Source: Planctomycetota bacterium (lineage in GTDB: Bacteria > Planctomycetota > PLA2 > JAEUHO01). Taken from it: DNA of 64,000 nucleotides. Of this stretch, positions 24,095 through 35,884 are shown one piece after another; the stretch's first letter is position 1, and every line of letters starts with the position of its first letter. The stretch covers positions 1-64,000 of the forward strand of contig JAJDEN010000039.1 of assembly GCA_029259775.1 (NCBI GenBank), written 5' to 3'. The notes beneath the pieces are model-generated. The model worked only from the letters and a program-made list of their open reading frames with translations. It made no database searches and was not told the origin of the DNA. A program made the translations under genes and the position numbers.

Positions 24095-25561
24095 CTACTG
24101 CTCTCGGATGCGGGCCACGAGGCCCGTGGTGCTGCGACCCTCGTGCAGATCGATCAGCACGACCGAGCCGCCGTGGGCCTCGACAAACTCACGGCCCTCG
24201 ACCACCTGGTTCGCGTAGTCGGCACCCTTGACGAGCACATCGGGCTGCACCTGCTCGACGAGCGGCGTCGGTACGTCTTCTTCGAAGACCACCACGTGAT
24301 CCACCGCCGCCAGCGCGGCCAGCACATCGACGCGGTCCTGGACGCCGTTGAGCGGACGTCCCTCGCCCTTGAGGCGCGTGACGCTGTCGTCCGAGTTCAG
24401 GCCGACGACGAGCACGTCGCCCTGCGCCTTGGCCTCGGCCAAGTAGCGCACGTGGCCGGCGTGGAGGATGTCGAAGCAGCCGTTGGTGAACACGACGCGC
24501 TTCTTCGCGGCGCGGTGCCGCGCGGTGACGGCTGCGATCTCACTGCGCGCAACGTGCTTGGCCGCGAGGCCCTCGACGCCGAGCGCCAAGCGATCGGCGA
24601 TCTCCTCGCGCGTGACCGGCACGACGCCGACGTGCTCGACCTCGAGACCGGCGGCCACGTTGGCCAGGGACGCGGCCTCGACCGGCGTCGCACCTGCGGC
24701 CAGCGCCATGCCGAGGACGCTCACGACCATGTCGCCCGCCCCGGTGACGTCGAACACCTCGCGCGGGGTGGTCGTGAGGTGCACGCCCTCTCCCCCGGCA
24801 GCCTTGAGGTACATGCCTTCGCGATCCAGCGTGACGAGCGCGAAGTCGAGCCCCGCCGTTGCAATGAGCGCATCGGCCGCTCGATCGGCGGCGGCGAGGT
24901 CGGTGACGTCGATGCCCGTGGCACGCGACGCTTCGGACCGGTTCGGCGTGATGCAGGTTGCGCCGTGGTAGCGACGGAAATCGCTGCCCTTGGGATCGAC
25001 GATGACGTGCACACCTGCCGCACGCGCGGCGCCGATGAGCTCGCTGACCAAGGCGTCGCTGAGCGCGCCCTTGCCGTAGTCGCTGACGATGACGGCCCCG
25101 ACACCATCGATCAGTTCGAGGACTCTCGCGCGCAGGGCGGCGTCGGTCGCATCAGACACCGGACCGACCGTCTCCTCGTCCACGCGCAGGACTTGCTGGT
25201 CCGTGGAGTGGCTGCGGGCGAGATGCCGCGTCTTGACGCCGGTCCGGCGACCGTCCTCGGCGATGGCATCCAACGCAACGCACGCAGCCGCACACAGCGC
25301 CGCGACGCGTGCCGCGCCCTTGTCGGCACCGAGCACGCCGACCAACGTCGTCTGCGCGCCGAGCACGGCGGTCATCTGCGCCACGGAGCCGGCACAGCCG
25401 AGGCGCTCTTCCTCCCTCTCGACCCGCAACACCTGGATCGGCGCCTCCGGACTGATGCGCTCCACCGCGCCGGTCAGGTAGCGATCGAGCACGATGTCCC
25501 CGACGACCAGCACGCGCGGATCGCCCAGCGTGTTCAGGACCTGCGGCAGGGGGCGGTTCAT
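24095..25561 (-). CDS. hldE: bifunctional heptose 7-phosphate kinase / heptose 1-phosphate adenylyltransferase
   Basis: A 488-residue HldE (RfaE), which performs two steps of ADP-heptose synthesis. Residues about 10-320 are a ribokinase-fold kinase: GDIVLDRYLTG near 21, PNRSEASRATG near 200 and the catalytic DVTGAGDMVVSVL near 260. Residues about 350-488 are the nucleotidyltransferase: FTNGCFDILHAGHVRYL with HxGH, GLNSDDSVTRLKG and LVKGADY. The domain order and length are those of the E. coli enzyme. It is overlapped by four bases by the deoxyhypusine-synthase-like gene, so the two are probably coupled. GmhB is encoded at 7.7 kb. Confidence 0.95.
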   Translation of the reverse strand: MNRPLPQVLNTLGDPRVLVVGDIVLDRYLTGAVERISPEAPIQVLRVEREEERLGCAGSVAQMTAVLGAQTTLVGVLGADKGAARVAALCAAACVALDAIAEDGRRTGVKTRHLARSHSTDQQVLRVDEETVGPVSDATDAALRARVLELIDGVGAVIVSDYGKGALSDALVSELIGAARAAGVHVIVDPKGSDFRRYHGATCITPNRSEASRATGIDVTDLAAADRAADALIATAGLDFALVTLDREGMYLKAAGGEGVHLTTTPREVFDVTGAGDMVVSVLGMALAAGATPVEAASLANVAAGLEVEHVGVVPVTREEIADRLALGVEGLAAKHVARSEIAAVTARHRAAKKRVVFTNGCFDILHAGHVRYLAEAKAQGDVLVVGLNSDDSVTRLKGEGRPLNGVQDRVDVLAALAAVDHVVVFEEDVPTPLVEQVQPDVLVKGADYANQVVEGREFVEAHGGSVVLIDLHEGRSTTGLVARIREQ

Positions 25562-26562
25562 GCCGCCCCCCCCGCTGCTGCATCCGAGGCGGCAGCTGCG
25601 GCATGCGCGAGGATGGCGAGACGCAGCAACGGCACGACGTACTCGTGCTGGCCGGCGATGTCATAGCCCTTGGCGGCGGGACGCTCGAGAACGTTCACGC
25701 GCGGCCGATAGTGGCGCAGCATATCGAGGTTGCCCGTCGTGATGGCGAGCCGTCGGGCGTCGCCGGTCTCGTCGGTGCTGGCCTTCTGCGCGAGGTCATT
25801 GTGGACGATCGCCACCGCCTTGAGAAACACCTCGGGCAGGATGACGGCGCTGCCCACGTTGACGTAGACGCCGCCGTCGAGCCCCTCGACGAGGCCGGCA
25901 AGGCGCAGGAAGTCCCGGTGGGTCGCGGCGCCGAGGGCAGCACCGTCGCAAGCCGGGTGCATGTGCACGGTGTCCGTGCCGATCGCGACGTGCACGGTGA
26001 CAGGGATGTCGTGCTTGGCGGCGTGGCAGAGGATCGAGAGCTCGGCGTTGGGTGCTTCGCGGTCGATCAGCTCGCGACCGAGCGCGGTGCCGAAGCCGAT
26101 GTTCTCGGCCTGGGCTCGTTCCGCGCAGTCGGCGAAGAGGCGCCCGGTGTCGTCCGCGGTGCCGTAGGTGCCCTCGAAGAGTCCGCCGCCGACGTCCTCG
26201 GACGTGCTGCCGGTGAGCGCGACCTCGCTGTCGTGGATGGCGGCAGCGCCGTTCATCACGAACCCGTGGCCGAAGCCGCGAGCGGTGAGATCATTGAGCA
26301 GGGGCCCGAGGCCGACCTTCACGACGTGGCCACCCAGGCCCCAGAGGGTCCGGGGAGCACCGGCGATGGCGCCGGCGAGGCCGCGCAGCTTGCGGACGCC
26401 CAGGAAGTCAGGCAGCGCAGCGAGGAAGGCCGAGGCCGGAGCCTCCAGATCGACGGGCGTGGCGAAGCGGTCGGTCTCGACGAGGTGGCCGCGGCCCTCC
26501 AGCGGAGCGGGCTGGAAGCGCGCAGGGTCGAACGGCGGCTGGGGGTCGGGTCGGTCGGCCAT
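25558..26562 (-). CDS. deoxyhypusine synthase-like protein
   Basis: A 334-residue cytoplasmic protein resembling the deoxyhypusine synthase family: GHVVKVGLGPLLNDLTARGFGHGFVMNGAAAIHDSEVALTG near residue 75-120 and YVNVGSAVILPEVFLKAV near 235 fit the NAD-binding fold of that family. Bacteria lack the eIF5A lysine that true deoxyhypusine synthase modifies, so the substrate must differ. The stop overlaps the hldE start by four bases, which suggests a role linked to heptose or envelope synthesis. Family assignment is from motif memory and is moderately certain; the specific reaction is unknown. Confidence 0.6.
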   Translation of the reverse strand: MADRPDPQPPFDPARFQPAPLEGRGHLVETDRFATPVDLEAPASAFLAALPDFLGVRKLRGLAGAIAGAPRTLWGLGGHVVKVGLGPLLNDLTARGFGHGFVMNGAAAIHDSEVALTGSTSEDVGGGLFEGTYGTADDTGRLFADCAERAQAENIGFGTALGRELIDREAPNAELSILCHAAKHDIPVTVHVAIGTDTVHMHPACDGAALGAATHRDFLRLAGLVEGLDGGVYVNVGSAVILPEVFLKAVAIVHNDLAQKASTDETGDARRLAITTGNLDMLRHYRPRVNVLERPAAKGYDIAGQHEYVVPLLRLAILAHAAAAASDAAAGGAA

Positions 26563-26575
26563 GAGGAGGAGAATG

Positions 26576-27559
26576 CTACCGGAGCGGGCTCGGCTTCCGT
26601 GCTTCCGTGAGGGGATGGCCCTCAGGCCAGAGCCGGGCGTAGGAGGGCTGACCGGGCTCGCTGCGGTCCCGGCCCGGGGGGCGCGTCTTCCAGCGCCTAT
26701 GGACCCAGTTGTATTGCCCCGGCTCGCGGCGCACCCAGGCCTCCAACCGCCCGTTGAGACCAGATGTCAGGGCTTTCACGGCCTCATCGCCTTCCCCAGC
26801 GCCCGCCACGTCCAGCCGCTCGAGATGGATGTCGAAGCAGGCAGGACCTTCGCCCCGGAGGCAGATGCCCAGGTAGAGAGGCGCGCCCAGCCGGACGGCG
26901 ATGGCCGCCGGCGTGGGAAACGTGGACGCTTCGAGCCCGAAGAAGGGGACGAAGATGCCGTGGCGGCCGGCATTCTGATCGGCCAGCAGGGCCACCCAGC
27001 CGCCTTCCTTCACCGTCCGGAGGGCGTCTTTCAGGCCCCCGGTCTTGCGGATGAGGTGTTTTGCGCCTCCCCGGCGGCGCTCCAGCCAGCGCTCCAGGGC
27101 TGGATTGCCCAGCGGCCGGGCCATGGCGCGCAGCGGGACGCCACGGTGGCGCACGCCGAAGGCCCCCACCTCCCAGTTGCCGAGGTGGGCTGTGACGATG
27201 ACCCCGCCGCGGCCCTCGGCGTGGTCCTGCTCGAGCTGGTCCCAGTCCCCGTGGAAGGCCAATCGCTTCGCCGCGCCGGCGGGCGTACCGAGCAGGCGCT
27301 CGGCCAGGCCGATCTCGACGACGACGCGCGCCAGGCTGCGGCACGCCGCACGGCCCAGACGCTTGCGTTCCTTGGGGTCATGCTCGTCGCCGAAGGCGAT
27401 GCGCAGGTTCTCGTCGACGATGGCCCGGCGTGAGGGCGAGAGCATCCAGCCGAGGCCGCCCAGCCGATCGGCCAGCCAGAGCAGCAGCCGGGCGGGCAGG
27501 ATCCGGCAGCAGAGGCTCAGGCAGCCGACGCCGAGGGTGGAGAGGACACGCACGGCCAC
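26576..27559 (-). CDS. LpxL/HtrB-type lipid acyltransferase
   Basis: A 327-residue member of the lysophospholipid acyltransferase superfamily, LpxL/LpxM branch, which adds secondary acyl chains to lipid A at the inner membrane. The active-site motif is VIVTAHLGNWEVGA near residue 120 (histidine, then glutamate in place of the usual aspartate, as in LpxL). LADQNAGRHGIFVPFFG near 190 and PGQYNWVHRRWKTRP near 285 are family-specific. A hydrophobic segment lies at the N-terminus. Two in-frame GTG starts, 27559 and 27553, are possible; AGGA is better spaced for 27553. Confidence 0.88.
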   Translation of the reverse strand: MAVRVLSTLGVGCLSLCCRILPARLLLWLADRLGGLGWMLSPSRRAIVDENLRIAFGDEHDPKERKRLGRAACRSLARVVVEIGLAERLLGTPAGAAKRLAFHGDWDQLEQDHAEGRGGVIVTAHLGNWEVGAFGVRHRGVPLRAMARPLGNPALERWLERRRGGAKHLIRKTGGLKDALRTVKEGGWVALLADQNAGRHGIFVPFFGLEASTFPTPAAIAVRLGAPLYLGICLRGEGPACFDIHLERLDVAGAGEGDEAVKALTSGLNGRLEAWVRREPGQYNWVHRRWKTRPPGRDRSEPGQPSYARLWPEGHPLTEARKPSPLR

Positions 27560-27743
27560 ATCCTAGGCCGCAGACCGCCTCCCTACCTCCAACAGGAGCC
27601 TGGCTCGATTTCGTCATCGTTGCCCGGGCTGCGCGCGGCCGTTCGGTGCGCCTCCCGCAACGTGGTGAAATCGCGAGCCTGGCTCCGTATCCCGTGCACG
27701 GCCCCACGCGGGTCGAGCGCCGCCCCGCGCTACACTCCCGCAC

Positions 27744-28061
27744 GTGGCCAAGAAGAAGAACGACCTCCCGGACTACGAACGCCCCACGATGGACTTCGAG
27801 CGCGAGGCCGACATCGGGCCCGGCGCGGGCCAATGGGCGGCCGTAGGCATCGAATTCGCCATCTACGTGGCCCTGTTCTTCCTTGGCGGCAGGTGGCTCG
27901 ATGGGAAGTTCGGCTGGGACCCTTGGGGTGCTGCGATGGGCGGTCTTCTGGGGGCTTGCATGGGCATGTACATGCTCATCCGGCGTGTCATGCGCGCCGA
28001 CAAGTCGGCCCAAGAAGCGAGCGAGGCGAAGCGTGATGGACCGCCCAAGGGCGGCGCCTGA
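27744..28061 (+). CDS. AtpZ/AtpI-like assembly protein
   Basis: A 105-residue protein with two membrane segments (VGIEFAIYVALFFLGGRWLD and GGLLGACMGMYMLIRRVM) joined by a short loop KFGWDPWG. This is the architecture of AtpZ/AtpI-like proteins encoded before atp operons, implicated in c-ring assembly or Mg2+ handling. The start is GTG. It heads the ATP synthase operon. Confidence 0.8.
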   Translation: MAKKKNDLPDYERPTMDFEREADIGPGAGQWAAVGIEFAIYVALFFLGGRWLDGKFGWDPWGAAMGGLLGACMGMYMLIRRVMRADKSAQEASEAKRDGPPKGGA

Positions 28062-28095
28062 CCCCTTCCCGCGCGACGCGCGAGAAGGACACAGC

Positions 28096-28605
28096 GTGAG
28101 CTCACCGGCGACGTGCTACCTTCCGAAGGCCATCATCCTGGCTGTCCTCGTGACGGCCGTTGGCTGGTGGCCCGCCGGGGCCTGGATGGGCGCGTCGGGC
28201 CAGTACGCCCTCCTGGCGGCCGCGGGCATCTGTCTCGTCGGCGCGGTCATCGCGCGCCTTGCCGCGAAGGCCCTGGAGGGGCTCGACCCGAGTCCGGACG
28301 CAGGTGCGCGGGGCATCCAAGCAGGCATTGCCGTCCGCCTCCTCGCCACCCTCGCGATGTCCCTTCCGGTGTTCGTCTGGGAGCCCGTTCCCGGGATGCC
28401 GTTCGCCGCGTTCCTGGGCGCGCATTATCTCGCGCACATGGTCTTGGAAGTCTTCGTGTCCGTGCGGGAGTTGAGCCAGAATCACGGCCCAACAAGGGTG
28501 TCCGCGCGCGAATCGCAGCCGGAAGGGAATGCCTCGCAAGAGGTCGGTTCTCCTCCGACGGGACCTGAGTCGGAAGACGCCACCTCAACGTCCTCGGGAG
28601 CCTGA
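28096..28605 (+). CDS. AtpI-like ATP synthase-associated membrane protein
   Basis: A 169-residue protein with about four membrane segments (AIILAVLVTAVGW, YALLAAAGICLVGAVIARL, AGIAVRLLATLAMSLPVFVW, AAFLGAHYLAHMVLEVFV), the layout of ATP synthase subunit I family proteins. The C-terminal 35 residues are polar. I chose GTG at 28096 because AAGGA lies seven bases upstream and it begins just before the first membrane segment; the frame is open further upstream. It lies five bases before atpB. Confidence 0.75.
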   Translation: MSSPATCYLPKAIILAVLVTAVGWWPAGAWMGASGQYALLAAAGICLVGAVIARLAAKALEGLDPSPDAGARGIQAGIAVRLLATLAMSLPVFVWEPVPGMPFAAFLGAHYLAHMVLEVFVSVRELSQNHGPTRVSARESQPEGNASQEVGSPPTGPESEDATSTSSGA

Positions 28606-28610
28606 AACGG

Positions 28611-29477
28611 ATGACCGCAGCACTCGACCTCCTCGGGTCCAAGCTGGCAGCGTTCGGTGGCGTATTCCTGGCCGCGGGGGGTGACCCGCTGAGCCACACC
28701 CGCCCCCACAAGCTCGCGGACAGCGGCTTCTGGGCCGCGGTGAACAACCACATCCTCATGTTCGTCGTGGCGGCCCTGCTGCTCCTGATCTTCATCCCGA
28801 TCACGGCTCGCAAGAAGGCACTCGTCCCGACGGGCTTCCGCAACTTCCTCGAGTCGATCCTCCAGTACATCCGCAACGAGGTCGCACGCCCCGCGCTCGG
28901 CAAGGACGCGGACAAGTTCGTCCCCTTCCTCTGGACGATGTTCCTGCTCATCCTCACGGCCAACCTGCTCGGGATGATCCCGTTCACGGACCTGGGCCAG
29001 CTCGCGCTGCAGGATCCGCACCTGCACATCGGCGGCACCGCGACCGGCAACATCGGCATCACGGCCGGCCTCGCCCTCTGCGCGTTCATGCTGTTCCACT
29101 TCTCGGGCGTCGTCCGCCTCGGCCCGGGCCGCTATGCCAAGCACCTGCTGCTCGGCCACGGCCCGATCTGGCTCGCGCCGCTGTTCATCCCGATCGAGAT
29201 CATCGGCGCGCTCGTCAAGCCGTTCGCGCTGGCCATTCGTCTCTTCGCCAACATGACCGGAGGGCACGTGGTGCTCGCCGTCTTGCTGGGGTTCGCCGTC
29301 ACGGGCATCAAGATGGGCGTCGACGGCTCCGTTGGCATGTTCGGCGTGACGGTCGTCTCCGTGCTGGGCGCGGTCGCGATCAATCTGCTCGAGCTCTTCG
29401 TGGCCTTCCTGCAGGCCTACATCTTCACGTTCCTCACAGCGCTCTTCTTGGGCGCGGCCATCCACCCGGAGCACTAG
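28611..29477 (+). CDS. atpB: ATP synthase F0 subunit a
   Basis: A 288-residue subunit a, the stator channel protein through which protons reach the c-ring. The essential arginine is Arg210 in LAIRLFANMTGGH, the same number as in E. coli. FVPFLWTMFLLILTANLLGMIP is the conserved helix before the central loop, and LLELFVAFLQAYIFTFLTALFL is the last helix. The N-terminal region is longer than minimal and carries a hydrophobic helix near residues 42-65. Confidence 0.96.
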   Translation: MTAALDLLGSKLAAFGGVFLAAGGDPLSHTRPHKLADSGFWAAVNNHILMFVVAALLLLIFIPITARKKALVPTGFRNFLESILQYIRNEVARPALGKDADKFVPFLWTMFLLILTANLLGMIPFTDLGQLALQDPHLHIGGTATGNIGITAGLALCAFMLFHFSGVVRLGPGRYAKHLLLGHGPIWLAPLFIPIEIIGALVKPFALAIRLFANMTGGHVVLAVLLGFAVTGIKMGVDGSVGMFGVTVVSVLGAVAINLLELFVAFLQAYIFTFLTALFLGAAIHPEH

Positions 29478-29575
29478 CTCCAGGGAGCTGTCCGCCTCAT
29501 TCATCCTCGTAGCAACATCTTCCCTTTTGAACACAGGCGCTCTTCCGAGCACCGCATTCCGGAGGAAACCCGATC

Positions 29576-29827
29576 ATGGGCCTCTTCTCGACCTTCTCGA
29601 CCATCCTCGCCGAAATGTCCCTCAGCCCCCTCGTCGCCGTCGGCGCGGGTCTCGCGATCATCGGTGCCGGCCGCGGCATCGGCATGATCGGTGAGCGTGC
29701 CTGCGACGCGATCGGCCGTCAGCCCGAAGCGAAGGGTGCGATCCAGACCGCGATGATCATCTCGGCCGCGCTCATCGAGGGTGCGACGTTCTTCGCGCTC
29801 GTCATCTGCATGCTCGCCAACAAGTAG
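29576..29827 (+). CDS. atpE: ATP synthase F0 subunit c
   Basis: An 83-residue hairpin protein. The first helix is the glycine-rich VAVGAGLAIIGAGRGIGMIG, the polar loop is GRQPEAKG and the second helix carries the ion-binding Glu68 in ALIEGATFFALVI. The residue after the glutamate is Gly rather than Ser and no helix-1 Gln is in register, which argues for protons rather than Na+. GGAGGA lies nine bases before the ATG. Confidence 0.96.
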   Translation: MGLFSTFSTILAEMSLSPLVAVGAGLAIIGAGRGIGMIGERACDAIGRQPEAKGAIQTAMIISAALIEGATFFALVICMLANK

Positions 29828-29931
29828 TCCGCCTTCGGGAGTCGAGAACACGCGCGGCGCAGAAGGTCTGCGTCGCGCGGATTCCACCCAGGCTCCCGGC
29901 CCCCTGTCTCGACGCGATGCGGAGGAGCGCC

Positions 29932-30579
29932 ATGCGCACCCTGTTCATCTTCGCTGTCCTTCTCGTGCTCTTCGGCGCGATCGCCTCCCCGGCGTTCGCG
30001 GGCGAAGCCGGTGCGAACGAAGACCCGTTGGGTCTCGAGGACATGCTCGACTACAAGACGATCCTCGTCTCGATCGTCGTCTTTGGGCTCCTGCTCATCG
30101 TGCTCTCGAAGACGGCCTGGCGGCCGATCCTCGATGGCCTGCAGCAGCGCGAAGCGACGATCAAGAAGGCCCTCGACGACGCCGAAGCGGCGCACGCGAA
30201 GGCCAAGGCGCTCATCGCGGAGTACGAGGGCAAGATCGATGGGGCCCGCGAGGAATCGCAGGCCATCTTCGACGAAGCCCGTCGTGACGCAGGTGACATC
30301 AGCGCGCAGATCGAGGAGGACGCTCGCACGCGTGCGGACGAGACGGTGGAGCGCGCCAAGCGCGAGATCAACCAGCTGACCACGAAGGCCTGGGACGGAC
30401 TGGTGCGCGACGCGGCCGCCCTCGCGACGGAGGCGGCTGGCAAGATCATCGAGCAGGAGCTCTCGGCCGATGGACACGCCGCCCTGGTCGCCGGGGTCGT
30501 GTCCAAGTTCTCCGAGTCACGCGGCGCCGGCTCACGCGCCGCGCCGACCGTGCCGCCCGTCGAAGGTGAGGACGCCTGA
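29932..30579 (+). CDS. atpF: ATP synthase F0 subunit b
   Basis: A 215-residue peripheral-stalk subunit. An N-terminal signal-like segment (residues 1-23, LFIFAVLLVLFGAIASPAFA) precedes the membrane helix TILVSIVVFGLLLIVLSKTAW near 45-65. The rest is a long charged coiled coil (about 75-190), typical of b. An additional cleavable leader is seen in some b subunits of this lineage. The ATG at 29932 follows GGAGGAG; the stop overlaps atpH by one base. Confidence 0.92.
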   Translation: MRTLFIFAVLLVLFGAIASPAFAGEAGANEDPLGLEDMLDYKTILVSIVVFGLLLIVLSKTAWRPILDGLQQREATIKKALDDAEAAHAKAKALIAEYEGKIDGAREESQAIFDEARRDAGDISAQIEEDARTRADETVERAKREINQLTTKAWDGLVRDAAALATEAAGKIIEQELSADGHAALVAGVVSKFSESRGAGSRAAPTVPPVEGEDA

Positions 30580-31163
30580 TGTCCTCGACCCACGCAAGCC
30601 CCGGAAGCACGGGCTACGCCCGCGCGCTCGCCGAGGCCGTGGAGGCCGAAGGGGGCAAGGGCCTCCTGCAGGACGTCGGTAGCGTCCTCGCGGCCATCCA
30701 CGACGCGTGGGAAGGCGATCGCACGCTGCGCAGCTACTTCCTCGCCACCGAGATCTCCCGTGCGCAGAAGCACGTCGCGATGGAGACACTGGTCGAGGGG
30801 CGCTTCCCGAAGCTGCTCGGCAACTTCCTGCGGCTGCTGCTCCAGCGCGGCCGCCTCGCGCTCATCCCGGAGATCGCCGGCGCCTACGCCACGATCCTCG
30901 ACGAACGCCTCGGCCGCGTGCCCGTGACCATCACGACGGCCGTGCCCGTACCGGAGAGCGACTTCCAGGCCTGGAAGGACGCGATCCGTAGCTCCGTGGG
31001 AGGCGACGCCGTCGTCACCCACGTGGTCAAGCCCGAGATCCTCGCGGGCGCCGTCATTCGTGTCGGCGACCGCATCGTGGACGGCAGCGCTCGCCGTCGC
31101 CTCAACGCACTCCACACCAGCATCATCGAGAGAGGAATGCAGCGACATGCGCTTCAATCCTGA
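30579..31163 (+). CDS. atpH: ATP synthase F1 subunit delta
   Basis: A 194-residue delta subunit that connects the b stalk to the top of F1. The N-terminal six-helix domain starts at [14 protein letters not shown], and the C-terminal conserved region is [25 protein letters not shown]. The start overlaps the atpF stop (TGATG) and the end overlaps atpA by 17 bases. Confidence 0.93.
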   Translation: MSSTHASPGSTGYARALAEAVEAEGGKGLLQDVGSVLAAIHDAWEGDRTLRSYFLATEISRAQKHVAMETLVEGRFPKLLGNFLRLLLQRGRLALIPEIAGAYATILDERLGRVPVTITTAVPVPESDFQAWKDAIRSSVGGDAVVTHVVKPEILAGAVIRVGDRIVDGSARRRLNALHTSIIERGMQRHALQS

Positions 31164-32685
31164 AGAGATCACCTCGGTCATCCGCAAGGAGCTCGAACAG
31201 TTCGAGTCTTCGGTGGACGTATCCGAGGTCGGCACCGTCCTCGAAGTCGGCGACGGCATCGCCCGCATCTACGGCCTGGAAAAGGCCGCCGCGGGTGAGA
31301 TGCTCGAATTCGAGAATGGCGTCCGCGCCCAGGTCTTCAACCTGGAAGCGGGCTCCATCGGCGCCGTCGTCCTGGGTGACGACAAGGAACTGCACGAGGG
31401 CATGACGATCCGTCGTACGGGTCAGCTGCTCGACGTGCCGGTCGGTCACGGTCTTCTCGGCCGTGTCGTCGACGCGCTCGGCAACCCGATCGACGGCAAG
31501 GGCCCGATCGAGGCCGAGACGCGCCGTCCGGTCGAGATGATCGCGCCGGGCATCGCCGGTCGTCAGCCGGTGACCGAGCCGCTCCAGACCGGCATCAAGG
31601 CCATCGACTCGATGACGCCCATCGGTCGCGGCCAGCGCGAGTTGATCATCGGCGACCGCAAGACCGGCAAGACAGCCATCGGCGTCGACACGATCATCAA
31701 CCAGAAGTCCGAGAACGTTCACTGCTTCTACGTCGCCATCGGTCAGAAGGACTCGACGGTTGCGGGCGTGGTCGCGGACCTGCGCAAGGCCGGCGCCATG
31801 GACTACACGACCGTGGTCGTGGCATCCGCCGCGGCGCCTGCCCCGCTGCAGTACATCGCCCCGTACGCCGGCTGCGCGATGGCCGAGCACCTCATGTACA
31901 ACCACAAGGCGCACACGCTTGTGGTGTACGACGACCTCAGCAAGCAGGCCGTGGCGTACCGCCAGCTGTCGCTGCTTCTGCGTCGCCCGCCGGGCCGCGA
32001 GGCGTACCCCGGTGACGTCTTCTATCTCCATAGCCGGTTGCTCGAGCGCTCGGTGAAGCTCTCCGACGAGCTCGGTGCCGGCTCGCTGACGGCGCTGCCG
32101 ATCATCGAGACGCAGGAGGGTGAGGTCTCGGCCTACATCCCCACCAACGTGATCTCGATCACGGACGGCCAGATCTACCTGCAGCCTGACCTCTTCCGCG
32201 CCAACATCCGTCCCGCCATCGACGTGGGCATCTCGGTGTCGCGTGTAGGTGGCGCGGCGCAGGTGAAGGCCATGAAGCACAAGAAGGTCGCCGGCGGCCT
32301 GCGCCTGAACCTCGCGGCTTTCCGCGAGCTCGAGGCCTTCGCCCAGCTCGGCACCGATCTCGATGCGACCACGCAGTCCCAGCTCGATCGCGGCCAGCGC
32401 ATGGTCGAGATCCTCAAGCAGCCGCAGTTCCGCCCGATGCACGTCGTCGATCAGATCGCGATCATCTTCGCGGCCGCATCCGGTCACCTCGACAAGGTGG
32501 CGCTGAACAAGGTCGCTGACTACGAGGCTCGACTGCTGACCTACCTCGCCGACAACCACGCTCCCTTCAAGGAGAAGTTCGTCGCCAACCCCGTGCTCGA
32601 TGACGAGAACGAGGCCGAGCTGGACCGCATCTGCGCCCAGTTCACCGAGGCCTTCCTCGAGGGCAAGGCCCCTGACCCGCGGTGA
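31147..32685 (+). CDS. atpA: ATP synthase F1 subunit alpha
   Basis: A 512-residue alpha subunit, non-catalytic nucleotide binder of F1. The Walker A is GDRKTGKT near residue 170, followed by the alpha signature [17 protein letters not shown] near 357. Length and sequence are standard. I chose the ATG at 31147 (MRFNPEEI) over upstream in-frame codons inside atpH; AGGAA lies upstream. Confidence 0.97.
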   Translation: MRFNPEEITSVIRKELEQFESSVDVSEVGTVLEVGDGIARIYGLEKAAAGEMLEFENGVRAQVFNLEAGSIGAVVLGDDKELHEGMTIRRTGQLLDVPVGHGLLGRVVDALGNPIDGKGPIEAETRRPVEMIAPGIAGRQPVTEPLQTGIKAIDSMTPIGRGQRELIIGDRKTGKTAIGVDTIINQKSENVHCFYVAIGQKDSTVAGVVADLRKAGAMDYTTVVVASAAAPAPLQYIAPYAGCAMAEHLMYNHKAHTLVVYDDLSKQAVAYRQLSLLLRRPPGREAYPGDVFYLHSRLLERSVKLSDELGAGSLTALPIIETQEGEVSAYIPTNVISITDGQIYLQPDLFRANIRPAIDVGISVSRVGGAAQVKAMKHKKVAGGLRLNLAAFRELEAFAQLGTDLDATTQSQLDRGQRMVEILKQPQFRPMHVVDQIAIIFAAASGHLDKVALNKVADYEARLLTYLADNHAPFKEKFVANPVLDDENEAELDRICAQFTEAFLEGKAPDPR

Positions 32686-32785
32686 TGACGCCGCGCAAGC
32701 GGCGTCCACGTTGACTTCCACTTTGCCTTCCACGTCCCCTTCTTCCACTTCCACGACCAGACTCGCCACCTAGCAGAGAGGGCCC

Positions 32786-35112
<2,327 letters not shown>

Positions 35113-35139
35113 GCGGTCGATCGTCGAGAGGGAGTTCAC

Positions 35140-35598
35140 GTGGCCCAGAACGCAACGCTGAAGGTGACCGTCGTCACGCCCGAAGGCTCGGCCTACGAAG
35201 GCATGGCGAAGCACGTCGTCGCGCCTGCCTTCGACGGCGAGATGGCGTTCTACCCGATGCACGCACCGCTCGTGGGCGTGCTTGGCCACGGCGAGCTGCG
35301 CGTGACGCGCACGGACGGCCACACCGAGTACTTCTATCTGGCCGGCGGTGTCGTGCAGGTGGCGGACGACGAGGTATCGATCCTCGCTGAGACCGTCACC
35401 CGCGCGCAGGACATCGACACGACCGAAGCGGAAGCCATGCTTGCGGAAGCACTCGCCAGCGAGGCGACCGGCGAGGCCGAGATCGACGCCCGCATGGATC
35501 GCTCCGATGACGCACGCGCACGTATCCGCGTCGCCGCGCGCTCCGGTCACCGCCGCACGCCGACAGCGGCCGAGGTCCTCGACGCCCCCGTCGAGTAG
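35140..35598 (+). CDS. atpC: ATP synthase F1 subunit epsilon
   Basis: A 152-residue epsilon subunit with the usual beta-sandwich (LKVTVVTPEGSAYEGMAKHVVAPAFDGEMAFYPMHAPLVGVL) and a C-terminal helical part (about 90-130) that could act as an inhibitory arm. The start is GTG. It is the last gene of the operon; REP-like palindromes follow within 25 bases of the stop. Confidence 0.93.
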   Translation: MAQNATLKVTVVTPEGSAYEGMAKHVVAPAFDGEMAFYPMHAPLVGVLGHGELRVTRTDGHTEYFYLAGGVVQVADDEVSILAETVTRAQDIDTTEAEAMLAEALASEATGEAEIDARMDRSDDARARIRVAARSGHRRTPTAAEVLDAPVE

Positions 35599-35622
35599 CC
35601 GCGTCGCTGGGCGATGCGGCGG

Positions 35623-35703
35623 GTAGGGGCGACCCTTGTGGTCGCCCGGGACGCCTACTTCCGCATGTGCCCTTACGTGTAGGGGCGACCCTTGTGGTCG
35701 CCC
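35623..35703. repeat. two REP-like palindromes after the atp operon
   Basis: Two copies of the GTAGGGGCGACCC / GGTCGCCC palindrome (35623-35647 and 35679-35703) in the same orientation, the same family as at 142, 326 and 19.7 kb. They fall between atpC and the convergent aat gene, where they may act as a bidirectional 3' boundary. No gene is seen in 35599-35884. Confidence 0.8.
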
Positions 35704-35884
35704 TTCCTGCGCACACGCCTGCTCTGCTCGATCCCCGTAGGGATGCCGCTGGTCGTCTCACGCCATGGCCCAAGGTCGAACATCAGGCTGGTGTGGGCGC
35801 CCACGAGGGACGCCCCTACGCGGGTGCTGACGACGCCCGAGCGGGGCGAGACCGCGGTACCATCTCGAGCGCCGGAGCCGCCGC

